Shown here one piece after another: positions 44,950 to 56,452 of a stretch of DNA of 64,000 nt. The stretch comes from Cryobacterium sp. PH31-O1. Its GTDB lineage: Bacteria > Actinomycetota > Actinomycetes > Actinomycetales > Microbacteriaceae. The notes beneath the pieces are model-generated. The model was not told the DNA's origin and made no database searches. It saw only the letters and a list, made by a program, of their open reading frames with translations. Within the stretch, counting starts at the first letter, position 1; the number at the start of each line of letters is the position of its first letter. The translations under genes and the position numbers were made by a program. The stretch spans positions 372,001 to 436,000 of the forward strand of contig NZ_JASITB010000001.1 of NCBI RefSeq assembly GCF_030063455.1. Reading direction: 5' to 3'.

Positions 44950-46155
44950 GTGGCCGAGAGAGCAGAAGTCGTTTTTGTGGACGGGGTTCGAACTCCGTTC
45001 GGACGCGCCGGCGAAAAAGGCATGTACTGGAAAACCCGAGCCGATGACCTCGTGGTCAAGGCGATCATTGGGCTGATGGAACGTAATCCGGGCGTGCCGC
45101 CGGAACGCATCGACGACGTCGCGATCGCGGCTACGACCCAGACCGGGGACCAGGGCCTGACGCTCGGTCGCACGGCCGCCCTGCTGGCCGGCCTGCCGAA
45201 GTCGGTACCCGGTTTCGCGATCGACCGCATGTGCGCCGGGGCGATGACCGCCGTCACCACGATGGGGTCCTCGATCGGTTTCGGTGCCTACGACCTCGCC
45301 ATCGCCGGCGGCGTCGAGCACATGGGGCGCCACCCGATGGGTTTCGGCGCCGACCCGAACCCGCGGTTCCTGTCCGAGAAGCTCGTGAGCGAAGACGCGC
45401 TCAACATGGGCGCCACCGCCGAACGCATTCACGACAGGTTCCCGACCTATACCAAGGAACGTTCCGACCGGTTCGCGCTGCGCAGCCAGCAGAAGGTCGC
45501 CGCAGCCTACTCCGCTGGCAAGATCCAGCCCGACCTGATTCCCGTTGCTACGCGCAGCGAATCCGGCTGGGGCCTGGCCACACGTGACGAAGCACCCCGC
45601 CCGGAAACCACCATGGAGGGGCTGGCAACGCTGCGCACCCCCTTCCGGTCGCACGGCCGCGTCACGGCCGGCAACGCTTCCGGTCTTAACGACGGCGCCT
45701 CTGCGTGCCTTCTGGCCAGCGCCGCCACGGCCAAGGAACTCGGCCTCGGCGTGAAAATGATCATGACGAGCTTCGCCTTCGCCGGCGTGGAACCGGAGGT
45801 CATGGGCCTGGGCCCTGTCCCCTCCACCGAGAAGGCTCTGCGCAAGGCCGGACTGTCCATTACCGACATCGGCCTGTTCGAGCTCAACGAAGCCTTCGCC
45901 GTGCAGGTCATCTCCTTTCTCGACCACTTCGGCATCGATGATGAAGACCCCCGCGTGAACGAATACGGCGGGGCTATTGCGCTGGGGCATCCGCTCGCTT
46001 CCTCCGGCGTTCGCCTGATGAACCAGCTCGCCCACCAGTTCGAGTCGCACCCCGAGGTGCGTTACGGTCTCACTGCCATGTGCATCGGCCTCGGCCAGGG
46101 CGGCAGCGTGATCTGGGAAAACCCGCACTTCAACAAGAAGGCAGCCAAACGATGA
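44950..46155 (+). CDS. fadA: acetyl-CoA acyltransferase (thiolase)
   Basis: Thiolytic last step of beta-oxidation. The 401-aa protein has nucleophile Cys95 (DRMCAGAMTAV), ELNEAFAVQVISFL, YGGAIALGHPLASSGVRL with the catalytic His, and AMCIGLGQGG with the second Cys. GTG 44950 has GGAGG 4 bp upstream. The stop overlaps the fadB start (ATGA), so both subunits of the complex are made from one coupled transcript. An inverted repeat that may be an operator lies just upstream. Confidence 0.95.
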   Translation: MAERAEVVFVDGVRTPFGRAGEKGMYWKTRADDLVVKAIIGLMERNPGVPPERIDDVAIAATTQTGDQGLTLGRTAALLAGLPKSVPGFAIDRMCAGAMTAVTTMGSSIGFGAYDLAIAGGVEHMGRHPMGFGADPNPRFLSEKLVSEDALNMGATAERIHDRFPTYTKERSDRFALRSQQKVAAAYSAGKIQPDLIPVATRSESGWGLATRDEAPRPETTMEGLATLRTPFRSHGRVTAGNASGLNDGASACLLASAATAKELGLGVKMIMTSFAFAGVEPEVMGLGPVPSTEKALRKAGLSITDIGLFELNEAFAVQVISFLDHFGIDDEDPRVNEYGGAIALGHPLASSGVRLMNQLAHQFESHPEVRYGLTAMCIGLGQGGSVIWENPHFNKKAAKR

Positions 46156-48317
46156 CCGACTACAGTTCTCTTGATTTCAGCCCGCTGGTCGAGATTTCCG
46201 GCGACGAGGTTGTCACGCACTGCTTCGTGCGCGACGTACCCCTCGCCGCCGGCCGCACGCTCGCCCTGGTTACCCTCGACAACGGGCGTGACCACACCCG
46301 GCCAAACACGCTCGGTCCGGTCACCCTGCTGGAATTCGCCGCCACCTTGGACGAACTGACCGCCCGCGCCGGACGCGGCGAGATCCACGGTGTCGCCGTC
46401 ACCGGCAAGCCGTTCATCCTCGCCGCCGGTGCGGACCTCACCAAGGTCGCCGAGATCCCCTCGCTCGAAACGGGCAAACTGCTCAGCCAGCTCGGCCACC
46501 ACGCGCTCGGTAAGCTCGACACGCTCGGTGTGCCGTCGTTCGTCTTCATCAACGGGCTCGCGCTCGGCGGCGGCCTTGAGATCGGCCTGAATGCTAACTA
46601 CCGCACCATCGACGCGGCCGTGCCCGCTATCGCCCTACCCGAAGTCTTTCTTGGTCTGATTCCGGGTTGGGGCGGCGCCTACCTGCTGCCCAACCTGATC
46701 GGCATCGAAAACGCCCTCAAAGTCATCATCGAGAACCCGCTCAAGAACAACCGCACCCTCAGTGGAGCGGATGCCCTTGAGCTCGGAATTGCGGATGTCA
46801 TGTTCACCTCGGCGCGATTCCTCGAAGATTCCATCACCTGGGCCGACGGTGTCATTGCGGGCACCGAGAAGGTGTCCCGCCCGAACGCGCCCGGCAAGGT
46901 CGAGCGTCTCGTCAAGTGGGACGTCGCCGTCGGCGTCGCCCGCAAGATGCTCGTGAACCGCATCGGCGAGGTCGCGAAGTCACCGTACGTGGCGCTAAAC
47001 CTGTTGCAGGCCGCCAAGAGCGGTACCCGCGCCGAGGGGTTTCAGCGCGAAGACGAAGCCCTGGCCGGCCTCATATCGGGCGATCAGCTGCAGGCGAGCA
47101 TCTACGCTTTCAACCTCGTACAGAAACGCGCCAAACGCCCCGCAGGAGCGCCGGATAAGAAACTGGCTCGTCCGATCACTAAGGTCGGTGTGATCGGCGC
47201 AGGTCTCATGGCCAGCCAGTTCGCCCTACTCTTCGTGCGGCGTCTCAGGGTGCCGGTGGTCATCACCGATCTTGACCAGGCCCGTGTCGACAAGGGTGTG
47301 GCGTACATTCACGACGAGATCGCGGCCCTTCAAACCAAGAATCGCATCTCCCCCGACGAAGCCAACCGGCTGCGCGCCCTGGTTACCGGCACCACCGACA
47401 AGTCGTTGTTCTCCGACGCCGACTGGGTCATCGAGGCCGTTTTCGAAGAACTCGGCGTGAAGCAGTCCGTGTTCGCTGAAATCGAGAAGTTCGTGTCGCC
47501 CGAGGCGATTCTTGCGACCAATACCTCGTCGCTGTCAGTCGAGCAGATCGGATCGAAGCTCAAGCATCCGGAACGCCTCGTCGGGTTCCACTTCTTCAAC
47601 CCGGTGGCGGTAATGCCGCTGATCGAGGTGGTCAACACCCCGCAAACCGACGACGTCACCCTGGCTACGGCCATGGTCATCGCCGGCAAGTTGCGGAAGA
47701 ACGCCGTGATCACCAGGGACACTCCCGGCTTCGTGGTGAATCGGGTTCTGGCCAAGCTGCTCGGTGAGGCCATGCACGCGGTCGACACCGGAACACCGTT
47801 CGAGGTCGTGGAAGCGGCGGTGGCGCCCTTCGGACTGCCGATGACCCCGTTCGAGCTGCTCGAGCTCGTCGGCCTCACCGTGGGAGCTCACGTACTCGAC
47901 ACGCACCACGCGGCGTTCCCCGACCGCTTCTTCGAGAGCGACAACCTGCACAAACTCGCCGAGCACGGCAAGATCCTCGAGCGTGACGGTAAGGGTCGCC
48001 GCACCGGATTCGACAAGGGAGCGCTGAAGATCGTCGCCGGCGGCACCACGCCAATGACGGCCGAGCAGATTCTGCAGCGGGTGGAAGACGGTCTGGTCGA
48101 CGAGATCAAGCGGATGCTGGACGACGACGTTGTGCACGCGGCCGAAGACATCGACCTCTGCATGATTCTCGGAGCCGGGTGGCCCTTCCAGATGGGCGGG
48201 ATCACCCCGTACCTCGACCGGGTCGGCGCGAGCGAGCGTGTGTTCGGCGGCACCTTCCATACCCCGCCGATTCGCGGTATCGGTGCTGCGGTACCGGCGG
48301 CATCCGCTCAAAACTAA
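46152..48317 (+). CDS. fadB: fatty-acid oxidation complex alpha subunit (hydratase/3-hydroxyacyl-CoA dehydrogenase)
   Basis: A 721-aa fusion. The N-terminal enoyl-CoA hydratase domain has VAVTGKPFILAAGADLTKVA and the catalytic region FINGLALGGGLEIGL then LPEVFLGLIPGWGGA. The C-terminal dehydrogenase has the NAD loop KVGVIGAGLMASQF, ILATNTSSLSVEQIGS, catalytic His in GFHFFNPVAVMPLIEVV and TPGFVVNRVLAKLLGEAMHA. The length matches actinobacterial trifunctional alpha subunits. It is followed by a GC-rich double hairpin separating it from convergent dxs. Confidence 0.96.
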   Translation: MTDYSSLDFSPLVEISGDEVVTHCFVRDVPLAAGRTLALVTLDNGRDHTRPNTLGPVTLLEFAATLDELTARAGRGEIHGVAVTGKPFILAAGADLTKVAEIPSLETGKLLSQLGHHALGKLDTLGVPSFVFINGLALGGGLEIGLNANYRTIDAAVPAIALPEVFLGLIPGWGGAYLLPNLIGIENALKVIIENPLKNNRTLSGADALELGIADVMFTSARFLEDSITWADGVIAGTEKVSRPNAPGKVERLVKWDVAVGVARKMLVNRIGEVAKSPYVALNLLQAAKSGTRAEGFQREDEALAGLISGDQLQASIYAFNLVQKRAKRPAGAPDKKLARPITKVGVIGAGLMASQFALLFVRRLRVPVVITDLDQARVDKGVAYIHDEIAALQTKNRISPDEANRLRALVTGTTDKSLFSDADWVIEAVFEELGVKQSVFAEIEKFVSPEAILATNTSSLSVEQIGSKLKHPERLVGFHFFNPVAVMPLIEVVNTPQTDDVTLATAMVIAGKLRKNAVITRDTPGFVVNRVLAKLLGEAMHAVDTGTPFEVVEAAVAPFGLPMTPFELLELVGLTVGAHVLDTHHAAFPDRFFESDNLHKLAEHGKILERDGKGRRTGFDKGALKIVAGGTTPMTAEQILQRVEDGLVDEIKRMLDDDVVHAAEDIDLCMILGAGWPFQMGGITPYLDRVGASERVFGGTFHTPPIRGIGAAVPAASAQN

Positions 48318-48358
48318 CGAGAACCGGACCCAGTCTGCCGACCGGGCCCACCCTATGG

Positions 48359-48410
48359 CCACGGGCCCAGTTTATAAGCTGGGCCCGTGGACGGGGCCCG
48401 GGCCCCGTCC
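48359..48410. terminator. two adjacent GC-rich hairpins between convergent fadB and dxs
   Basis: CCACGGGCCCAG (48359-48370) pairs perfectly with CTGGGCCCGTGG (48379-48390). Directly after, 48389-48410 is a perfect 22-bp palindrome centred on GGCCCGGGCC. Neither is followed by a T-run. A bidirectional transcription barrier is the likeliest role. Confidence 0.7.
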
Positions 48411-48439
48411 GTATTCGGGACGCGGGTGCCGGGTGGGAG

Positions 48440-50389
48440 TTAGTCGCGGCGGGTTACCTGGATGGCACCGGTGTCGGTGTGGCCTTCCGGCAGGGGCCGG
48501 GCGTTCGGAATCTTGCTGCCGAGCACCATGGCCACGACATCGCGAGCGATGCGTTGCGGGGTGAGGCCGACCCGCTCGAGGATCTCGGCACGGGTGCCGT
48601 GATCGAGGAACTGGTCGGGCAGGCCGAGTTCGGTCACCGCCGTGTCCACTCCGGCCTCGCGCAGGTCCTGACGGATGCGCGTGCCGATGCCACCCACCCG
48701 GATGCCGTCTTCGATCGTCACGACAATGCGGTGCGCGGCGGCGAGGGTGACGATGCTCCGTGGCACGGGAACGACCCAGCGCGGGTCGACGACCGTTGCG
48801 CCGATCCCCTGCGCGGCGAGCCGATCGGCCACGTCCAGCCCCATCGCTGCCATCGGACCGACCGTCACGATGAGGACATCCTGCTGGGTCGCCTCCTGGA
48901 GCACGTCAACGCCGTCGTCGAGACGGCGTATGGCATCGTATTCGTGGCCGACCGTGCCCTTGGGATTGCGCACCACCGTTGGTCCGTCGTCGACCGCGAC
49001 GGCCTCAGCCAGTTCTTCACGTAGGCGCGCGGAATCGCGCGGCGCGGCCAGACGGATATTGGGTACGACCTGCAAAATGGCGAGGTCCCACATGCCGTGG
49101 TGGCTGGGACCGTCCGGCCCGGTGACGCCAGAGCGGTCCAGCACGAAGGTGACGCCGGCTTTGTGCAGGGCCACGTCCATGAGCACCTGGTCGAAGGCCC
49201 GGTTGATGAACGTTGCGTACAGTGCCACGACGGGATGCAGGCCACCGAAGGCGAGCCCGGCGGCACTGGTCACCGCGTGCTGCTCGGCGATTCCCACGTC
49301 GTGCACGCGCGACGGGAAGCGCTCGGCCATCTTGTGCAGCCCGGTGGGCCGCAGCATGGCGGCGGTGATCGCGACGATTCGATCGTTCTCGATGGCGAGT
49401 TTCAGCAGCTCGTCGGCAAAGACCGACGTGTACGACTGGGCGCCGGGTTCTTCGACCGATTCCCCGGTCTCCGGGTCGATCTGTCCGACGGCATGGAACT
49501 GGTCGGCCACGTCCTGCACGGCTGGATCGTAGCCCTTGCCCTTTTGGGTGATGGCGTGCACGATGACCGGCGCTCCGTAGCCCTTGGCTTGGGCCAGGGC
49601 CTCTTCCATCGCGTGCACGTCGTGGCCGTCGATAGGACCGATGTATTTGATGTCAAGGTTGGAGTACAGGGCCTCGTTGTTGGTGACACGGGCGAGGAAC
49701 CCGTGCATGCCGCCGCGTACGCCGCGCCAGACGGCCCGTCCGGGCGCACCGAGGCGATCGAACACGTCCTTGCTGGTGAGGTAGGCGTCCCGGTAACTGG
49801 CCCGGGTGCGGATGGTGTTGAGGAAGCGGGCCATGCCGCCGATGGTCGGCGCGTAGGAGCGACCGTTGTCGTTGACCACGATGATGAGCTTGCGGGTGTT
49901 GTCATCACTGATGTTGTTGAGTGCTTCCCAGGTCATTCCCCCGGTCAGTGCTCCATCGCCGACGACGGCGACGACGTGACGGTCGTTCTGGCCGGTGATC
50001 TCGAACGCCCGGGAGATGCCGTCGGCCCAGGACAGAGAGCTGGAGGCGTGCGAACTCTCGACGATGTCGTGCTCGGACTCGGACCGTTGCGGGTACCCCG
50101 CCAGGCCACCCAGCTGCCGCAGCTTGCTGAAGTCCTGCCGCCCGGTGAGGAGCTTGTGCACGTAAGACTGGTGTCCGGTGTCGAAGACGATCGCGTCGGT
50201 CGGGGAATGGAAGACCCGGTGGATGGCGATGGTCAGCTCGACGACGCCGAGGTTCGGCCCGAGGTGGCCACCCGTCTTGGAGATCTCCCGCACCAGAAAG
50301 GCGCGAATCTCCGCGGCCAGCTGCGGCAATTGCTCTTTCGAGAGACCATCGAGGTCCCGGGGACCGTGAATCGTCTCCAGAAGAGTCAT
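48440..50389 (-). CDS. dxs: 1-deoxy-D-xylulose-5-phosphate synthase
   Basis: Thiamine-dependent first enzyme of the MEP isoprenoid pathway: pyruvate + glyceraldehyde 3-phosphate to DXP. The 649-aa protein has HLGPNLGVVELTIAIHRVFH, FDTGHQSYVHKLLTGR, the ThDP motif VVGDGALTGGMTWEALNNIS, the catalytic Glu in GIAEQHAVTSAAGLAFGG, and VLDRSGVTGPDGPSHHGMWD. ATG 50389 has AAAGGA 6 bp upstream; the frame to 50419 is weaker. Codons and context are typical for the fadB-dxs-acn order. Confidence 0.97.
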   Translation of the reverse strand: MTLLETIHGPRDLDGLSKEQLPQLAAEIRAFLVREISKTGGHLGPNLGVVELTIAIHRVFHSPTDAIVFDTGHQSYVHKLLTGRQDFSKLRQLGGLAGYPQRSESEHDIVESSHASSSLSWADGISRAFEITGQNDRHVVAVVGDGALTGGMTWEALNNISDDNTRKLIIVVNDNGRSYAPTIGGMARFLNTIRTRASYRDAYLTSKDVFDRLGAPGRAVWRGVRGGMHGFLARVTNNEALYSNLDIKYIGPIDGHDVHAMEEALAQAKGYGAPVIVHAITQKGKGYDPAVQDVADQFHAVGQIDPETGESVEEPGAQSYTSVFADELLKLAIENDRIVAITAAMLRPTGLHKMAERFPSRVHDVGIAEQHAVTSAAGLAFGGLHPVVALYATFINRAFDQVLMDVALHKAGVTFVLDRSGVTGPDGPSHHGMWDLAILQVVPNIRLAAPRDSARLREELAEAVAVDDGPTVVRNPKGTVGHEYDAIRRLDDGVDVLQEATQQDVLIVTVGPMAAMGLDVADRLAAQGIGATVVDPRWVVPVPRSIVTLAAAHRIVVTIEDGIRVGGIGTRIRQDLREAGVDTAVTELGLPDQFLDHGTRAEILERVGLTPQRIARDVVAMVLGSKIPNARPLPEGHTDTGAIQVTRRD

Positions 50390-50437
50390 CCGTCGTCCTT
50401 TCACGTCGTACGTTCCCACGACTGCTCATCAAACCAA

Positions 50438-50478
50438 GCCGGCGCGTGGACCCGAATGAATCGAGTCTACGCGCCGGC
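50438..50478 (-). terminator. inverted repeat between acn and dxs
   Basis: GCCGGCGCGT (50438-50447) and ACGCGCCGGC (50469-50478) are perfect inverted repeats with a 21-nt loop and no T-run. The position after acn suggests a terminator or an element of the dxs leader. A CGTCGTACG direct repeat flanks it at 50404 and 50478. Confidence 0.5.
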
Positions 50479-50546
50479 GTCGTACGGGAAGAGCGCTTGT
50501 GGCGACCTACTCAGCTCACGCCGTAATTGGTCACGCCTCAGTCAAC

Positions 50547-53393
<2,847 letters not shown>

Positions 53394-53472
53394 AATGCCC
53401 TCTCCGTTGTGGGAGCCGACGGGAGACCGGCGGCAATCCTCAATTCTTGTGGCAGGCACAGCCTCGTGCCAG

Positions 53473-53491
53473 CAAGGCAAGCCTAACCAGC
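53473..53491. promoter_or_regulatory. DtxR/IdeR-like box upstream of acn
   Basis: The core AGGCAAGCCTAACC matches 12 of 19 positions of the DtxR palindrome, with an intact right half-site and AGG on the left. It is 80-98 nt upstream of the acn start. Iron control of an Fe-S enzyme would make sense; binding is inference. Confidence 0.45.
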
Positions 53492-53528
53492 GGATGCCGG
53501 GGGCTGCCTTTTTCCATCGAGTTGTTTT

Positions 53529-53542
53529 GGTGAATTTTCACC
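53529..53542. promoter_or_regulatory. inverted repeat GGTGAA-N2-TTCACC upstream of acn
   Basis: A perfect 6-bp inverted repeat with a 2-bp spacer, bordered by AGTTG and CAACT outer arms. It lies 136-149 nt before the acn start. Candidate operator; regulator unknown. Confidence 0.45.
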
Positions 53543-53549
53543 GAGCAAC

Positions 53550-53567
53550 TATCTTGACGTCGAGATA
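53550..53567. promoter_or_regulatory. 18-bp palindrome upstream of acn
   Basis: TATCTTGACGTCGAGATA, symmetric at 8 of 9 base pairs per half. It lies 157-174 nt before the acn start and 36 nt after the DUF3159 stop. The size and symmetry fit a MarR- or TetR-type operator. Which protein binds is not known from the sequence. Confidence 0.55.
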
Positions 53568-53602
53568 ACTCTAGCAGGCGACCGCGGGCTGCCGGTCGTG
53601 AT

Positions 53603-54520
53603 TCAGAGCGAGTCGGACGTCTCAGCTCTGCGATAGACGGACCGCACCATCAGCCAGGAGACGACGAGCAGCGGCGCGTAGAGCGGGATGCCCATGAGGA
53701 GCTTCATCGAGGCGAGCAGCTCGACGTTATCGGCGAGGTAGAGCGGAAGCTGCACGGCGAGGCGGCCAAGGAAGAGGCCGGTCCAGCACAGCGTCAAAAT
53801 GGTGAGCACGCGACGCTTGCTGGCGTTGAGGCGCCAGGCGACACCATCGCCCATGAGAAAGCCGACGGCCACGCCGATGAGGGGCCAGCGCACGAGCACG
53901 GAGATCAACAGGGCTGCGCCGTAACCGGCGTTGGTCCAGAGGCCGACCAGAAAGAAGTCAGAGGGTTTGCCGGAGAACAGTGCAAGGGCCACGCTGATGG
54001 CGGTGCCGACGAGACCGCCGAGGGCCGGGGTCGTGGTCTGCCTGGTGATCGCGCGCAGCACCACGAAAATCACGCCGATCACGAGCGGGGCCACGAGCGA
54101 GGGCAGCAGCGTGCCGATCGGGTCACTCGTCACGTCGGTTGACGGGTCGATAGTGAGCGAGTAGGTAACCAGAAAGACCAGGCCGGGCAATACTGCTTCG
54201 ACCAGACCGCGGATGCCGCCCATCGCTTTCAGTAGCGCGTGGCCGCTAATCGGCTCCCCCTCGGTCGCCGCCCCGAAGCCGGCGCGGCGGGCCGCTCCGG
54301 CCATCGAATCGGCGAAGAGTGCGGACGTTGTCGGCGGCACCGGGGTTGTCGGCGGCACGGGGGTTGACGGCGGCACGGGGGTTGACGGCGGCACGGGGGT
54401 TGTCGGCGGCACGGGGGTTGACGGCGGCACGGGGGTTGTCGGCGGCACGGGGGTTGACGGCGGTACGGCTGCTGATTCGTCGGCCGCGTACGGCTGTTCT
54501 GGCCGATCCTGGTCGCTCAT
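53603..54520 (-). CDS. DUF3159 membrane protein with Pro/Thr repeat tail
   Basis: A 305-aa protein. Residues about 20-66 are eight copies of a six-residue P-P-S/T-T-P-V unit, probably an extended cytosolic tail. The DUF3159 core has six predicted membrane helices, with LLKAMGGIRGLVEAVLPGLV, the conserved TLLPSLVAPLVIGVIFVVLR and FFLVGLWTNAGYGAALLISV. The family is found in Actinobacteria next to DUF3710 and dut; its function is unknown. The ATG is 8 bp downstream of the DUF3710 stop, so it is in the same operon. It ends 209 bp before acn on the same strand. Confidence 0.9.
   Translation of the reverse strand: MSDQDRPEQPYAADESAAVPPSTPVPPTTPVPPSTPVPPTTPVPPSTPVPPSTPVPPTTPVPPTTSALFADSMAGAARRAGFGAATEGEPISGHALLKAMGGIRGLVEAVLPGLVFLVTYSLTIDPSTDVTSDPIGTLLPSLVAPLVIGVIFVVLRAITRQTTTPALGGLVGTAISVALALFSGKPSDFFLVGLWTNAGYGAALLISVLVRWPLIGVAVGFLMGDGVAWRLNASKRRVLTILTLCWTGLFLGRLAVQLPLYLADNVELLASMKLLMGIPLYAPLLVVSWLMVRSVYRRAETSDSL
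54327..54470 (-). repeat. eight 18-bp tandem repeats in the DUF3159 gene
   Basis: Eight near-identical 18-bp units (plus-strand form GTTGTCGGCGGCACGGGG), differing mainly by a T/A exchange that alternates Thr and Ser codons. All units are in frame. The high identity suggests recent expansion. Confidence 0.93.
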
Positions 54521-54527
54521 GGCCTGG

Positions 54528-55157
54528 TTAGACTGCGGTGGTCTCGGTGGCGCCGGCAGGGGTGGCCGGCATGCGCAGCGGAATCAGGTCGCGCGGCGGC
54601 ATCGGGGTGGATCCGCGCACGACGACGATGCTGCGGAACAGGTCTTCGATCTGTGCTGCGGCGTCCGGATCGATCGCGCCCTCGCCGGCGATCACTCCAC
54701 GCAGGAACCAGCGCGGGCCGTCGACACCGATGAAGCGGGCCAGGCGGGTGACGCCACCCGCCTCCTGGCCCGCCGCGAGAGGAATCTCGGCGACGAGTTC
54801 GGGGCCGAACGGTCCCTCACGCGGCGTCGTCGTTCCGCCCTGCTTGCCGATCTGGTCAGCGATCTGGTCGCGAATCTCGTGCCACAGGCCGCTTGAGCGC
54901 GGCGCCGCGAACGGCTGCACCTGCAGGGTCGAACCGGCGAAGTCGAGACCGATCGCCACGACTCGCTTGCTGCCCTCTTCAATTTCAAGGCGCAGGTGCA
55001 GGCCTTCACGCGGAAGGATCTTGATTCCGCCGAGGTCGACGTACGGGCGAACCGGGTTGGCCTCTGACTCGTCGAACGGGCCATCAGTCTCGCGGTCGTC
55101 GGGAGCCGACTTTGGCATGAATTCGGGGGTCTCCCCCAGGTTCGTGAGGTCACTCAC
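54528..55157 (-). CDS. DUF3710 family protein
   Basis: The 209-aa DUF3710 protein has an acidic N-terminus, then RPYVDLGGIKILPREGLHLR, the QPFAAPRSSGLWHEIRDQIA motif, GPFGPELVAEIPLAAGQEAG and RWFLRGVIAGEGAIDPDAAA. It is an actinobacterial family of unknown function, regularly coupled with dut upstream. The start is GTG 55157, overlapping the dut stop by 4 bp. A Pro/Ala-rich tail (MPATPAGATETTAV) is probably disordered. Confidence 0.92.
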   Translation of the reverse strand: MSDLTNLGETPEFMPKSAPDDRETDGPFDESEANPVRPYVDLGGIKILPREGLHLRLEIEEGSKRVVAIGLDFAGSTLQVQPFAAPRSSGLWHEIRDQIADQIGKQGGTTTPREGPFGPELVAEIPLAAGQEAGGVTRLARFIGVDGPRWFLRGVIAGEGAIDPDAAAQIEDLFRSIVVVRGSTPMPPRDLIPLRMPATPAGATETTAV

Positions 55158-55651
55158 CGGATATCTCCTGTCTGCGGGGCCGTTAGGCCCGGCACTGGTG
55201 CGTTGTCGTGCGTGCGCGGCTGAACGCCGGTCGACCCGAAGCCGCCCTCGCCGCGGTGGCTGCCTGGCAGCTTATCGACGGCGATGAAAGTGGCCCGGGC
55301 GACGGGCATCACGATGAGTTGGGCGATACGATCGCCGACGGCGATCGGGAATGACTCGCTCAGGTCGGTGTTGAGCAGGGCCACCTTGATTTCGCCGCGG
55401 TAGCCGGCATCCACTGTTCCCGGAGAGTTCACAATGGTGATGCCGTGCCTGGCGGCGAGCCCGCTGCGAGGAACAACAAACGCCGCAAAACCGTCGGGTA
55501 GGGCGATCGACACGCCGGTACCGACAAGTGCACGGGTTCCCGGAGCGAGCACAAGGCCTTCAGCCGCATGCAGGTCAGCCCCGGCATCACCGGGGTGTGC
55601 GTAGTTCGGGAGGATGGATGCCTGGATCAGGACTTCGACGCTTTCTACCAC
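55154..55651 (-). CDS. dut: dUTP diphosphatase
   Basis: Hydrolyses dUTP to dUMP, keeping uracil out of DNA. The trimeric dUTPase motifs are all visible: HPGDAGADLHAAEGLVL (1), VPRSGLAARHGITIVNSPG (2), TVDAGYRGEIKVALLN with the catalytic Asp (3), GDRIAQLIVMPV (4) and C-terminal GEGGFGSTG (5). The 165 aa include about 18 extra residues after motif 5. The start is GTG 55651, and it overlaps the DUF3710 gene by 4 bp. Confidence 0.96.
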   Translation of the reverse strand: MVESVEVLIQASILPNYAHPGDAGADLHAAEGLVLAPGTRALVGTGVSIALPDGFAAFVVPRSGLAARHGITIVNSPGTVDAGYRGEIKVALLNTDLSESFPIAVGDRIAQLIVMPVARATFIAVDKLPGSHRGEGGFGSTGVQPRTHDNAPVPGLTAPQTGDIR

Positions 55652-55689
55652 GTGTCGAGGGTAGTGCAGATATCTGATCGAATAGAGCC

Positions 55690-56142
55690 ATGCCTGATTA
55701 CCGCGAAAAACTGTGGCCCAACGCCTGGGCCTTCATCGTCACCGCCCTGGTGATCCCAGCGAGCATTCTCGTGCTCGTCCCCATTTCCCTGTTTGCCGGC
55801 ATAGTGACGGCCGCCGTTCTGTACGGCGGCTGCGTGCTGCTGCTCGTGCTGGCTGCGCCGGTCGTGCGCGTGCAGAACGGCGAACTGATCGCCGGCCCCG
55901 CCACGATCTCCACCGGACTGCTCGGCGAAGCGACGGCCTTCGAGAAGTCAGAGGCCACCCAGGAACGCGGCCCCCGACTGGATGCTAGAGCCTGGCTGCT
56001 TATTCGTGGCTGGGTCGACCCGGTCGTGCGCGTGCCCATCGTGGATGCGACCGACCCGGCACCGTACTGGATCATCTCCAGCCGGCACCCAAGAGAGTTG
56101 GCCGCCGCGATCAATGAATCGCGAACGGCCAACGTGGGGTAA
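55690..56142 (+). CDS. DUF3093 membrane protein
   Basis: A 150-aa protein with two adjacent membrane helices (AFIVTALVIPASILVLVPIS and ILFAGIV...GCVLLLVLAAPVV) and a soluble part with VRVQNGELIAGPATISTGLL and PYWIISSRHPRELAAAIN, the DUF3093 end motif. It is an actinobacterial family of unknown function, normally found divergent from dut, as here with 38 bp between starts. Its 3' end is 16 bp from the convergent DUF4193 gene. Confidence 0.9.
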   Translation: MPDYREKLWPNAWAFIVTALVIPASILVLVPISLFAGIVTAAVLYGGCVLLLVLAAPVVRVQNGELIAGPATISTGLLGEATAFEKSEATQERGPRLDARAWLLIRGWVDPVVRVPIVDATDPAPYWIISSRHPRELAAAINESRTANVG

Positions 56143-56158
56143 TGCAGGTGCCAGTGGT

Positions 56159-56452
56159 CTAGGAGTCGCACTCCAGGCAGACGGTGCCGAGCTTGGTTTC
56201 GTGTCCCATCTGCGAGCGGTGCTTCACCAGGAAGCAATTCACGCAGGTGAACTCGTCGGCCTGCGCGGGCAGAACGACGACATCGAGGTCCAGGTCGGAC
56301 AGGTCGGCGCCCGGAAGGTCGAACCCACCGGGGTTGTCGGAGTCGTCGACATCAACGCTGCCGGACATCTTGTCTGGCACACGTTCCTTGAGGGCCTCGA
56401 TCGACTCGGAGTCGTCTTCAGTCTTTCGGGGTGCGTCGTAATCGGTTGCCAT
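56159..56452 (-). CDS. DUF4193 zinc-ribbon-like protein
   Basis: A 97-aa actinobacterial DUF4193 protein. The N-terminus MATDYDAPRKTEDDSESIEA is the family opening; the middle is acidic (GADLSDLDLDVVVLP). The end carries two Cys pairs, CVNCFLVKHRSQMG and CLECDS, forming a likely zinc ribbon. The ATG at 56452 is chosen because it gives the standard N-terminus; 56458 is two codons longer. Role unknown; it is divergent from sepH. Confidence 0.9.
   Translation of the reverse strand: MATDYDAPRKTEDDSESIEALKERVPDKMSGSVDVDDSDNPGGFDLPGADLSDLDLDVVVLPAQADEFTCVNCFLVKHRSQMGHETKLGTVCLECDS

Noticed and set aside
54327-54470. Regular repeats that might look like a CRISPR array
   Set aside because: Units are contiguous with no spacers, in frame with a coding sequence, and encode a Pro/Thr tail.
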